Positions 40,228-49,236 of a stretch of 64,000 nucleotides of DNA are shown here, piece by piece. This stretch comes from Gammaproteobacteria bacterium. GTDB taxonomy: Bacteria > Pseudomonadota > Gammaproteobacteria > SZUA-229. The translations under genes were made by a program, and so were the position numbers. How positions within the stretch are numbered: position 1 is the stretch's first letter; each line of letters starts with the position of its first letter. The stretch spans positions 1 to 64,000 of the forward strand of contig WFMW01000066.1 of NCBI GenBank assembly GCA_015488885.1, read 5' to 3'. The notes below the pieces were generated by a model. That model had not been told where the DNA came from. It did no database searches and was given only the letters and a program-made list of their open reading frames with translations.

Positions 40228-40989
40228 ATGACTGCCTGGTTTGAAAATAAAGCGCGCCCTGTTGCCCAGCTACCGTGGTGGATAAAAACCGGCCTGTTGC
40301 TTGCGTTGCTGTGCCAGTTCGGCTGGCATTTTTATCAGCCAGCAGCCACAGCCAGAATACGACCGTTACCTGCACCCATGTCAGCACAAGCTTACCGCTT
40401 AATGAGCCTGAATGAGCCGATTGCAACAGCAAAATATCTAAACCTGTGGTTACAGTCTTTCGATACTCAGCCGGGTATCAGCCTGTCATTTCAGCAACTT
40501 GATTATCATCGTGTCATTCAATGGCTGGATACCATATTAAAGCTTGACCCAAAGGGGCAGTATCCGCTACTGGTAGCGGCGCATATTTATGGCAGTATCC
40601 ATAATCACCGTAAACAGCGAATGATGATGGATTATATTTTCCGCAAGTTTCAGCAACACCCGGGCGCTTACTGGCGCTGGCTGGCACACGCGGTAATTAT
40701 TGCCAAACACGAACTGAAAGATAACGCTCTGGCGTTAAAATATGCCGATGCACTGGCCAGCGCGTCAGCATCAAAAGCCACCCATGTGCCATACTGGGCC
40801 AGAGATTTAAAAATCATTCTACTGGAAGATATGGGTGAGCTTGAAGCTGCCAGAATTATTGTGGGTGGTTTAATCAGCCATGGCGATATCCACGATCGGT
40901 ATGAGGTTAAATTTTTAGTACAAAAATTAAAAACGCTTCAGCAAAAGTTGAAAGTTCGACACAAAGTCGAGAATTCGACACAGAAGTAA
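40228..40989 (+). CDS. Hypothetical membrane-anchored TPR-like protein
   Basis: Single N-terminal TM, helical repeat-like region; follows permease. Confidence 0.6.
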   Translation: MTAWFENKARPVAQLPWWIKTGLLLALLCQFGWHFYQPAATARIRPLPAPMSAQAYRLMSLNEPIATAKYLNLWLQSFDTQPGISLSFQQLDYHRVIQWLDTILKLDPKGQYPLLVAAHIYGSIHNHRKQRMMMDYIFRKFQQHPGAYWRWLAHAVIIAKHELKDNALALKYADALASASASKATHVPYWARDLKIILLEDMGELEAARIIVGGLISHGDIHDRYEVKFLVQKLKTLQQKLKVRHKVENSTQK

Positions 40990-41055
40990 GCAATAAATCC
41001 ATGATTTTAAGGCAGAATAACAGGTAAACTGGGCTTATATAGACTATATAAAGGT

Positions 41056-41071
41056 TGGTATATTTATTGCT
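41056..41071 (+). promoter_or_regulatory. Candidate sigma54 promoter of prepilin gene
   Basis: TGGTATATTTATTGCT: -24 TGG and -12 TTGCT, correct spacing. Confidence 0.6.
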
Positions 41072-41153
41072 TTAGAATCAACAATGGCAATGTGGTATTA
41101 AATCAGGATATTTAAGGTTCAATATCCTGATCATCGCCAGGGTGGCTATCACA

Positions 41154-41921
41154 ATGAATGAACAAATCTACACAAGCAGGTCAACTATGGCATTAAAAAT
41201 AACAGCTGATACCAGAAAACAGTCCGGTTTTACCTTAATTGAAATTGCAATCGTGCTGGTTATTATTGGATTATTACTGGGTGGTGTCTTAAAGGGCCAG
41301 CAATTAATTAACACAGCTCGAGTGCGTGCATTAGATAATAATATCAATGGTATTACTTCTGCATGGTTTAGTTTTTCTGATCGCTACAGGGCTTTCCCGG
41401 GAGATTATGCTCAGGCATCAACAAATCTGCCTGGCATCACAAATAATGGTGATGGTAATGGTCTGGTTGGTGATAAGGCTGGTAGTGATGACCCCATAGA
41501 GCGAGCTCTGGTCTGGTCAGATTTACAGGCAGCCGGCTACATAACAGGTAGTTACCCTGATCCAACTAAACCATCCACAACCATTGCAAATAACGAATAT
41601 GCCTGCCCTATTACAGCTTGCCCTGATAATGGTTTTGGCCAGGGCATGGTAATTACTTATAATTCTTTACAGCAACAACCTGGTGGTGCAGGGCAACCTC
41701 CAAAAGCACATGAGCTTATTTCTGGACGTGCCATTCCCTCTGATGTATTAGCTGAACTTGACAGAAAGATTGATGATGGAACAGCTAAAGCGGGTTCGAT
41801 GCGCCTGGGTATAGGCGGTGCAGGATGGGATGATGCTGCCGCAACCAAATGCCTTAGCGGGAATAATTATGAAATGCAAACACCCAGTGGAAATTGCGCG
41901 GCGGTATTCAGAAATTTCTGA
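41154..41921 (+). CDS. Prepilin-type protein (candidate major/minor pilin)
   Basis: RKQSG|FTLIEIAIVLVIIGLLLGGVLKG; FPGDYAQA; C-terminal Cys pair KCLSGNNYEMQTPSGNC. Start uncertain among 41142, 41154, 41187. Confidence 0.85.
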   Translation: MNEQIYTSRSTMALKITADTRKQSGFTLIEIAIVLVIIGLLLGGVLKGQQLINTARVRALDNNINGITSAWFSFSDRYRAFPGDYAQASTNLPGITNNGDGNGLVGDKAGSDDPIERALVWSDLQAAGYITGSYPDPTKPSTTIANNEYACPITACPDNGFGQGMVITYNSLQQQPGGAGQPPKAHELISGRAIPSDVLAELDRKIDDGTAKAGSMRLGIGGAGWDDAAATKCLSGNNYEMQTPSGNCAAVFRNF

Positions 41922-41947
41922 TTCATACCCTCAAACAAGCCATGCTA

Positions 41948-42042
41948 ATTCCCATACTCTGCGTATGAACCCATACCTCAGCCAGGATTCTTCAGCCATG
42001 GTATGCATCCCCACGCAGAAGCGAGGGCGCGAGAAATAAAGC
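41948..42042. repeat. Degenerate palindromic intergenic repeat (CCCACGC...GCGTGGG type)
   Basis: CATAC-tctgc-GTATG, CATACC...GGTATG and CCCCACGC-agaa-GCGAGGGCG nested inverted arms. Confidence 0.55.
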
Positions 42043-42051
42043 ATTGTTATC

Positions 42052-42762
42052 ATGAAACTTATCGACTGTCGGCAGCTTCAAAAAACCTATGCTGATAAAC
42101 AGGTTTTAAATGGTGTAAATTTTACGGTTAAACAGGGTGAGTTTTTTGGTCTGGTGGGGGTCAATGGTTGCGGTAAATCCACACTCATCAAATGCATATT
42201 GAATTTATGCGCCATAGATGCCGGTAGCATTACCTTATCCGGCCATAGCCATTATAAGGATAAAGCCAGAAATTTTATTGCTTATCTGCCCGATCAGTTT
42301 TCCCTGCCCGTCTGGTTAAAAACCAGCGATTTTTTATACTATATGTTAAAGCTGCATAATGTGCCTCGGCAGGATAAAGTCATCCATGCCATGCTGGTAT
42401 CGTTAGGCCTGGAGACTCATATTTTAAGGTTGTCGGTAAAGCAGCTTTCCAAAGGGATGGCGCAAAAAATTGGTCTGGCCATCTGTCTGTTAAGCAGGAA
42501 ACCATTATTGATACTGGATGAACCCATGAGCGGCCTTGATCCAGAAGCGCGGGTTCTATTAAAACGACAATTGCAGAGAGCGAAACAAAATGGCATCAGT
42601 ATTTTTTTTAGTTCGCATATTCTGGCCGATGTTGATGAGCTGGCTGATACTATGGCTGTCCTACATCATGCCAAAATGCGTTTTACCGGTTCCCCTGACA
42701 TTTTCAAAGAGGATTATCAGGGTGAAACGCTTGAACAGGCCTATATGAACTGTATAGGTTGA
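42052..42762 (+). CDS. ABC transporter ATP-binding protein
   Basis: Walker A GVNGCGKSTLIKC, signature LSKGMAQKIGLA, Walker B LLILDEPMSGLD. Confidence 0.93.
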   Translation: MKLIDCRQLQKTYADKQVLNGVNFTVKQGEFFGLVGVNGCGKSTLIKCILNLCAIDAGSITLSGHSHYKDKARNFIAYLPDQFSLPVWLKTSDFLYYMLKLHNVPRQDKVIHAMLVSLGLETHILRLSVKQLSKGMAQKIGLAICLLSRKPLLILDEPMSGLDPEARVLLKRQLQRAKQNGISIFFSSHILADVDELADTMAVLHHAKMRFTGSPDIFKEDYQGETLEQAYMNCIG

Positions 42763-42842
42763 ACAAAGTTGCCTGATTAGTGTTCGCCTTAATAAAAGCA
42801 AAAATAAAAAACTTTATGTAATCAATGGGTTTTTACTGGCAG

Positions 42843-44243
42843 CTATAATTTCAATTCTTTAAGTTTTCGAGTGAGTGTATTTCTACCCCAGCCAAGTAAT
42901 TTAGCCGCATCATTTTTTCTGCCATTGGTTTTTTGTAATGCTTCCTTAATTAAGATTTCTTCAACAGATGAAATGATATTGGCACCAATTTCAGTGTCAC
43001 CTGCCAGTAATTGCCGGGTGACTGCTGCAGCTAATGCCTGTTTCCAGTCATTGCTGGATGCTGATGTGGTCGCCGCAGTCTCCTGTGCTGCCATTAATTC
43101 TTCAGGCAGATCAGACAGGTGAATAATATTGCCCGATGTCATCACTGCCAGCCAGTGACAGGTGTTTTCAATTTGCCGGACATTGCCCGGCCAGGTTAAT
43201 GTTGATAGATAGTCAATAACGTCAGGTTGCAACTGTTTTGCTTCAACTTTGAGTTCTTTTATGGCGCGTTGCAGAAAAAGTTCAAGTAATGCTGGAATAT
43301 CTTCACGACGCTCACGTAAAGGCGGTAGTTGAATACGAATAACATTCAGACGATGAAACAGATCTTCACGAAACAACCCCTGCTTGACATGTTCCTCAAG
43401 GTTTTGATGAGTAGCTGCAATGACTCTTACATTAACTTTTATCGGGGTGTGACCGCCGACCCGGTAGAAGACCCCATCGGCTAGTACACGTAACAGACGT
43501 GTTTGTAACTCTGCGGGCATATCACCAATTTCATCCAGAAACAGAGTACCGCCGTCGGCCTGTTCAAAACGTCCCTTACGTTGTGCCTGGGCACCGGTAA
43601 AAGCGCCTCTTTCATGGCCAAATAATTCTGATTCGAGTAATTCCTTTGGAATGGCTGCGGTATTAATAGCAATAAAAGCCTGGTTGGAACGTGGACTATG
43701 CTTATGTAATGATTTTGCCACAAGTTCTTTTCCAGTGCCCGATTCTCCGGTAATTAATACACTGATAACAGAATTTGACAGCCGACCAATACTACGAAAT
43801 ACTGCCTGCATAGCCGGGGCTTTACCAATAATTTCCGGGCTATTTTCCAGTGGCAGGGTTTCAATTAGCTGTTGATGATGGTTGCAGGCGCGTTGGGCAA
43901 TTTCGACAGCATCATCAATATCAAAAGGTTTTGGCAAATACTCGAAGGCACCGCCCTGATAGGCAGATATGGCACTATCAAGATCAGTATGTGCGGTCAT
44001 AATAATAACCGGCAGGTCAGGGTATTGTTCACCGAGTTGCTGGAGTAATTCAAAACCGTCAATGCCCGGCATACGAATGTCTGTAATAATCGCATCAGGT
44101 TTATTTTGTTGCAACTGCTGGAGTATTCGGCTGCCATTTTCAAAACTGGTAACAGACAGACCTGCTGCCTGCAAGGCTTTTTTTAATACCCAGCGGATGG
44201 AATCATCATCATCAATAATCCAGATATGACGTTGTTCTGTCAT
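42843..44243 (-). CDS. ntrC: Nitrogen regulation response regulator NtrC
   Basis: Receiver IIDDDDSIRWVLKKALQAAG, GAFTGA, Fis HTH; follows ntrB with start/stop overlap. Confidence 0.95.
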   Translation of the reverse strand: MTEQRHIWIIDDDDSIRWVLKKALQAAGLSVTSFENGSRILQQLQQNKPDAIITDIRMPGIDGFELLQQLGEQYPDLPVIIMTAHTDLDSAISAYQGGAFEYLPKPFDIDDAVEIAQRACNHHQQLIETLPLENSPEIIGKAPAMQAVFRSIGRLSNSVISVLITGESGTGKELVAKSLHKHSPRSNQAFIAINTAAIPKELLESELFGHERGAFTGAQAQRKGRFEQADGGTLFLDEIGDMPAELQTRLLRVLADGVFYRVGGHTPIKVNVRVIAATHQNLEEHVKQGLFREDLFHRLNVIRIQLPPLRERREDIPALLELFLQRAIKELKVEAKQLQPDVIDYLSTLTWPGNVRQIENTCHWLAVMTSGNIIHLSDLPEELMAAQETAATTSASSNDWKQALAAAVTRQLLAGDTEIGANIISSVEEILIKEALQKTNGRKNDAAKLLGWGRNTLTRKLKELKL

Positions 44244-45364
44244 GAATTTGCTCCATGTTGTATTGCATCATGTTGTCGTTTGTCAGGTAGCAGGATGGGT
44301 AATAATATCGTAAACACCGTTTCTCCAGGCGTGCTGGAAAATTCAATCAATCCCTTATGCTGCTGTACCAGCGATTGTGCAATCGATAAACCCAGCCCGG
44401 TTCCATCAGCACGTCCGGTTATCATTGGCAGGAATATTTTTTCCTGCAAATTACTGGCAACACCATTACCGTTATCAATGATCTCAATGGATGCAACCAG
44501 TGGGTAGCTGGTGATACCGATTGTGCAGTGACGTCGAGCACGGGTTCTAAAAATAATCATACCGTCTTTATCAATGGCTGCAATAGCATTACGGGTTATA
44601 TTTAATATGACCTGAATTAACATGGATTCATCAGCTTCCAGATCTGGAATACTGGGGTCGTAATCCGTGAGCAGTTTAATGGATGGCTTATCTTTATCAA
44701 GGCTTTCCCTGAGTTCTGCTGTAACCAGCTGGCGTACATGTTCAATGATTTTGTGCACGTTTATAGTGGTTTTGTTAGGTAACTCGTGCGGCCCTACCAT
44801 TCTATCCACCAGGTTTTTCAGGCGATCCGCTTCATTGATAATAATCCGGGTAAACGTTTTGTTTTTTTCATCCAGTTCACGTTCAAGGAGCTGTGCTGCA
44901 CCACGCAACCCACCCAGTGGATTTTTGATTTCATGGGCCAGACCACGTAGCAGTGCTTTGCTGGCATCATGTTGTGTTAACAGCTTTTCTTCCTGTGAAT
45001 AGCGTTGAATATGATTAAGCGACGTGAATTCAAGTAATAAAAAGTGGCCATCAGCTTTATATTCAAGCGGCGATACAGAAAAATCAACATGAACAGTTGT
45101 ATTGTTATGTATGTTGAGCTGTGTTTCATAGCGTGTGAATGGGTGGCCGGAAATCAATGTGCGCGACAGGCGGTCATAAAATTCATGTTCATTAATAATG
45201 AGTTGGTGAATATTACGGTTGTGTGCTCGATTACTGCTAAAATGAAATAACATTTCGGCTGATGGATTCATGCATTCAATATTCAGCTTGTCACCAATAA
45301 TAATGATGGCAGTATGCAGATTATCGAGTATTGCCTGTTGTGAATTGTGTGTATTGTTGTTCAT
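44240..45364 (-). CDS. ntrB: Nitrogen regulation sensor histidine kinase NtrB
   Basis: PAS + H-box LRGLAHEIKNPLGGLRGAAQLLERE, DGTGLGLSIAQSLVQQHKGLIEF. Confidence 0.95.
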   Translation of the reverse strand: MNNNTHNSQQAILDNLHTAIIIIGDKLNIECMNPSAEMLFHFSSNRAHNRNIHQLIINEHEFYDRLSRTLISGHPFTRYETQLNIHNNTTVHVDFSVSPLEYKADGHFLLLEFTSLNHIQRYSQEEKLLTQHDASKALLRGLAHEIKNPLGGLRGAAQLLERELDEKNKTFTRIIINEADRLKNLVDRMVGPHELPNKTTINVHKIIEHVRQLVTAELRESLDKDKPSIKLLTDYDPSIPDLEADESMLIQVILNITRNAIAAIDKDGMIIFRTRARRHCTIGITSYPLVASIEIIDNGNGVASNLQEKIFLPMITGRADGTGLGLSIAQSLVQQHKGLIEFSSTPGETVFTILLPILLPDKRQHDAIQHGANS

Positions 45365-45386
45365 ACATAACCTTTATCTAAGCTTA

Positions 45387-45402
45387 TGCAAAAAACATAC
45401 CA
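45387..45402 (-). promoter_or_regulatory. Candidate sigma54 promoter of ntrBC
   Basis: Minus strand TGGTATGTTTTTTGCA, 22 bp upstream of ntrB ATG. Confidence 0.6.
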
Positions 45403-45475
45403 GTTAATATAGTTCTATATCAGGGAAAATATTAACTTTTCTTAGCACAGGTCAGGAGCCCGTTAGAGATGCTAT

Positions 45476-46033
45476 TTAAAGTTTTTTTGCCGGTGACGAT
45501 TTTGGCACAATGCTATGTTTAATATAAATGATAACAGGGTTGCTGCGTTTTATTAGCCTGTTTTTGCTATTGCGCAGCATTAACTGGAGTTTGTGCGTGC
45601 CACGCTCAACAAAACCTAGCTGGAATTTTAGTTGCGTGGATTTTTTTATTACTGTTTTACCATCCATAAGTAGCTGAAAGTAATCATCGGATTTTGTCAA
45701 TAATGCAGGTGATACTGCCACATTGATGGTCAGATTATTGTTATTCCAGATAGTTTGCTGATTTTTTGGAGAAAGGATGGTTAATTTTTTATAACTAGCA
45801 GTGCTGGATGGGGTCTGCGGCGACATGGGTTTTTTAGCATCAGGTTCTTGTTTTGTCGTTCCCGGGTTACCCGTTTCAATAATCGATAAAGATTCAGGAT
45901 TAATTTTTTTTGCATGGGCAAAAGGGGTGTCAGAATAAGAAACATTACCGTTCTCGTCTATGCCTTTATACAGCGCAGCATGAACGGTTAATGAGCTAAA
46001 CAATAACAGACAGGAGAAAATCGATTTCATCAA
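45476..46033 (-). CDS. DUF4124 domain-containing protein
   Basis: Signal peptide; ALYKGIDENGNVSYSDTPFAHAKKI; commonly found near ntrBC/glnA. Confidence 0.85.
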   Translation of the reverse strand: MMKSIFSCLLLFSSLTVHAALYKGIDENGNVSYSDTPFAHAKKINPESLSIIETGNPGTTKQEPDAKKPMSPQTPSSTASYKKLTILSPKNQQTIWNNNNLTINVAVSPALLTKSDDYFQLLMDGKTVIKKSTQLKFQLGFVERGTHKLQLMLRNSKNRLIKRSNPVIIYIKHSIVPKSSPAKKL

Positions 46034-46213
46034 ACAAGCATAGTCGTTACTTTTGCCGGGCGCAAATTTTTTTAAAAATGCATAGTGAGATGTTTGTGAG
46101 ACCTCGGGTTATAATTGGTTATTGTAAAATAATATGATAAAAATTTTACTGCTGATTGCCGCCCGCAACGGGGCTTATTATAAAAAATTGTCAGTCAGCT
46201 GGATTGACCGGGC

Positions 46214-46245
46214 AACAAAAAGCCCTGTTAATACAGGGCTTTTAT
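46214..46245. terminator. Bidirectional rho-independent terminator
   Basis: AAAAAGCCCTGTTAATACAGGGCTTTTA; downstream of glnA. Confidence 0.85.
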
Positions 46246-46252
46246 ATAATAC

Positions 46253-46275
46253 CCTGCCTTGTTATAAGCAAGGCA
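46253..46275. repeat. Second hairpin directly downstream of glnA (CTGCCTTG-N7-CAAGGCAG)
   Basis: Perfect 8-bp stem. Confidence 0.7.
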
Positions 46276-46297
46276 GTCATTTCAGTATCGAAGCAAA

Positions 46298-47707
46298 TTA
46301 CACGCTATAGTACATTTCAAATTCGCAGGGATGCGTAGACATACGCAGGCGTTGAACTTCTTCATTTTTCAGCTCAATGAAGCCGTCTATCATGTCATCA
46401 TCAAACACACCGCCTGTTGTAAGGAAGGCGCGGTCAGCATCCAGTGCAGCCAGAGCTTCATCAAATGCAGTGGCAACCTGTGGGATTTTAGCTTCTTCTT
46501 CAGGCGGCAGGTCATACAGGTCTTTTGTTGCGGCTTCGCCTGGGTCAATTTTATTGTTGATACCGTCCAGACCGGCCATTAACATGGCGGCAAAACACAG
46601 ATAGGGGTTAGCCGTATTATCACCAAAACGTACTTCAATACGACGGCCTTTAGGGTTGGCTACAAAAGGAATACGTATGGATGCAGAGCGGTTACGAGCA
46701 GAATAGGCCAGCATCACTGGAGCTTCAAAACCCGGAACCAGACGCTTGTAGCTGTTGGTAGACGCGTTAGCAAATGCATTCAGTGCTTTAGCGTGCTTGA
46801 TAATGCCGCCAATGTAATACAGGGCAGTTTGTGACAGGCCGCCATAAAGATCACCCGAAAACAGGTTTTCACCATCCTTGAAGATAGACTGATGTACATG
46901 CATACCATTACCATTATCACCAACCAGTGGTTTGGGCATGAAGGTGGCAGTTTTACCGTATGCATGGGCAACATTATGTACAACATATTTAAAGATCTGC
47001 ACTTCATCAGCTTTGCGTACCAGAGTATTAAACAGGCTACCAATTTCACATTGTCCAGCAGTACCTACTTCATGGTGATGAACTTCAGTTTTGGCACCCA
47101 TTTCATCCATCACCAGGCACATGGCTGAACGCATATCCTGCAGTGAATCGACGGGGGGAACCGGGAAATAACCGCCCTTAATACCGGGACGATGCCCCAT
47201 ATTGCCACCTTCAAAACTTTCGTTTGATGCCCAGGCAGCTTCTTCAGAGCTTATTTTATAACCGGACTCACCCATGGTGTCCGTCCACTGCACACTGTCA
47301 AAGACAAAAAATTCATTTTCGGGGCCAAAGTAGGCGGCATCACCCACACCACAGGACTTCAGGTAGGCTTCTGCACGTTTGGCAATGGAACGTGGGTCAC
47401 GGTTATAACCCTGCATATCAGCTGGTTCGATAATGTCACAACGCAGGTTCAGGGTGACTTCTTCACAGAACGGGTCAATGACCTGAGAATCGCAGTCTGG
47501 CATTAAAATCATGTCGGAGGCATTTATGCCTTTCCATCCGGCAATAGACGAGCCATCAAACATTTTGCCGCCTTCGAGTTCACCTTTATCAATGGTATTG
47601 GCAGGAACAGAAACATGCTGTTCTTTGCCGTGAGTATCAGTAAAACGAAAATCGACAAATTTAACGTCTTTTTCGTTAATCATATTTAGAACATCACTTG
47701 CAGACAT
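46298..47707 (-). CDS. glnA: Type I glutamine synthetase
   Basis: [76 protein letters not shown]. Confidence 0.98.
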   Translation of the reverse strand: MSASDVLNMINEKDVKFVDFRFTDTHGKEQHVSVPANTIDKGELEGGKMFDGSSIAGWKGINASDMILMPDCDSQVIDPFCEEVTLNLRCDIIEPADMQGYNRDPRSIAKRAEAYLKSCGVGDAAYFGPENEFFVFDSVQWTDTMGESGYKISSEEAAWASNESFEGGNMGHRPGIKGGYFPVPPVDSLQDMRSAMCLVMDEMGAKTEVHHHEVGTAGQCEIGSLFNTLVRKADEVQIFKYVVHNVAHAYGKTATFMPKPLVGDNGNGMHVHQSIFKDGENLFSGDLYGGLSQTALYYIGGIIKHAKALNAFANASTNSYKRLVPGFEAPVMLAYSARNRSASIRIPFVANPKGRRIEVRFGDNTANPYLCFAAMLMAGLDGINNKIDPGEAATKDLYDLPPEEEAKIPQVATAFDEALAALDADRAFLTTGGVFDDDMIDGFIELKNEEVQRLRMSTHPCEFEMYYSV

Positions 47708-47758
47708 TTTATAAACCTCTTTCTTCTAAATTAAATAATAGTTAGAAACCTTTGTAAC

Positions 47759-47800
47759 AAAAACCCACCCACAACTATTTGGTCTGTCGCAACCGGGTGG
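47759..47800 (-). promoter_or_regulatory. Terminator-like hairpin in glnA leader (candidate attenuator)
   Basis: Minus strand CCACCC-N24-GGGTGG-G-TTTTT, about 50 nt before glnA ATG. Confidence 0.4.
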
Positions 47801-47888
47801 TGCTGTTATGTTCAGGAAACCTGTAAATGTCTGGATAGACCCTTCTCAATCAGGGCGTCATCAGACGACTTCGACATAGTCGTAATTT

Positions 47889-47904
47889 TGCACGAAACGT
47901 GCCA
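47889..47904 (-). promoter_or_regulatory. Sigma54 promoter of glnA
   Basis: TGGCACGTTTCGTGCA; 11 of the 12 defined consensus positions match TGGCACG-N4-TTGCW. Confidence 0.85.
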
Positions 47905-47954
47905 GGAATGGAAACCCCATTTTAGCGATCTATATCAATAAAGCTGGTAAACCT

Positions 47955-47971
47955 TGCACTACAATGGCGCG
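47955..47971. promoter_or_regulatory. Candidate NtrC binding site upstream of glnA
   Basis: TGCACTACAATGGCGCG vs NtrC consensus TGCACYANNNTGGTGCA; about 85 bp upstream of predicted TSS. Confidence 0.6.
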
Positions 47972-48024
47972 TTAGCATTAATTTGCACCGAAACAGGGCG
48001 CATGGGTTATGGTTAAAGACTCGG

Positions 48025-49167
48025 CTACCGAAAATTAAGATAACACTTACCAACACAGGGGAGTTGTTTGCAACTGTCACGGAAGGCCTGTTTGATGGTT
48101 TCAGCTGCTTCAAGAGAGCTGAGCTGCGACAGTGGAAATAATGCTTCGACATCAATTCTGCCATTCAGGTAATGCAGGGTAATGTCTTCAATGGGCTTTA
48201 ATTCGGTCGAACTCTGCCATTCCTCCTGTAAAGCGGTGACTAATTCACGGCGTAAAGGCAGCTGGGTGCAGCTTCCGGCTGTTTCATCATCTTCAGGGTC
48301 GATATGCACGGTGACATCATTAATTTCCTCAAAGGTCTGCTTAAGTTTATTTTCCACCATTTCAGAGATATGATGACCTTCAGACACACTGAGGCGCGGG
48401 GCGACCTGAATATGCACATCAACCAGGGCATTTTGTCCCATGTGGCGGGTACGTAACATGTGTAGCTGGCGAACATCTTCAACAGAGAGAATCGTCTGGC
48501 GGATTTGTTCAATTTGTTCAGGACTGAGGGCAGTATCGACGAGTTCCTGAACACTTTGACGGGTGAGCTTGAAACCAATTTTGGCAATCATCAGCGCGAC
48601 CAGTAAGGCGGCAATTTCATCCAGAAAAGGATAGTTAAAATAGGTGCCACCAATACCGATAAAAACGATAATAGAAGAAATAGCATCACTACGGTGGTGC
48701 CAGGCGTTGGCAACCAGTAAGGAGGACTTGATACGCGTGGCCACCCGTTTAGTGGCGTGGTAGAGCATTTCCTTACTGATGATAGAAATAGCCGCAATGA
48801 TTAGTGTATAGGGTTGGGGGAGTTGCGGGATGACTTCCTGATTCAGGCGGTGGATGGCATCAAAACCAATGCCTGCTCCAACCACCAGCAGTAAAACACC
48901 CAGTGCAACTGTACCCAGCGTTTCATAACGAGCATGACCATAAGGATGGTCTTCATCGGCATCTTCACCAGCGTGTTTGGCGGCAACCAATACCATCGCA
49001 TCACTGATAAGGTCAGAAAAGGAATGTATACCATCGGCCAGTAATGCCTGTGAGTGCCCGGCTATACCACCAATGATTTTTATCACCGAAAGGATAATAT
49101 TGACAGCCGCCCCCCACAGGGTAATGCGGCTGGTTGCCTGTTGACGTTGTTCCAGTGTTAACTGCAT
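48025..49167 (-). CDS. Cation diffusion facilitator (CDF) transporter
   Basis: LLADGIHSFSDLISDAMVLVAAKHAGEDADEDHPYGHARYETL; HHRSDAISS. Confidence 0.94.
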   Translation of the reverse strand: MQLTLEQRQQATSRITLWGAAVNIILSVIKIIGGIAGHSQALLADGIHSFSDLISDAMVLVAAKHAGEDADEDHPYGHARYETLGTVALGVLLLVVGAGIGFDAIHRLNQEVIPQLPQPYTLIIAAISIISKEMLYHATKRVATRIKSSLLVANAWHHRSDAISSIIVFIGIGGTYFNYPFLDEIAALLVALMIAKIGFKLTRQSVQELVDTALSPEQIEQIRQTILSVEDVRQLHMLRTRHMGQNALVDVHIQVAPRLSVSEGHHISEMVENKLKQTFEEINDVTVHIDPEDDETAGSCTQLPLRRELVTALQEEWQSSTELKPIEDITLHYLNGRIDVEALFPLSQLSSLEAAETIKQAFRDSCKQLPCVGKCYLNFR

Positions 49168-49236
49168 AGCGATAGTTTAACTCAGAAGATAGTTGGAGAA
49201 CAGGAACTGCCGTGAAGCGAGTTAGCTGCTTATGCG

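Noticed and set aside
41818-42039. 73-aa plus ORF
   Set aside because: Composed of out-of-frame prepilin sequence and the degenerate palindromic repeat.
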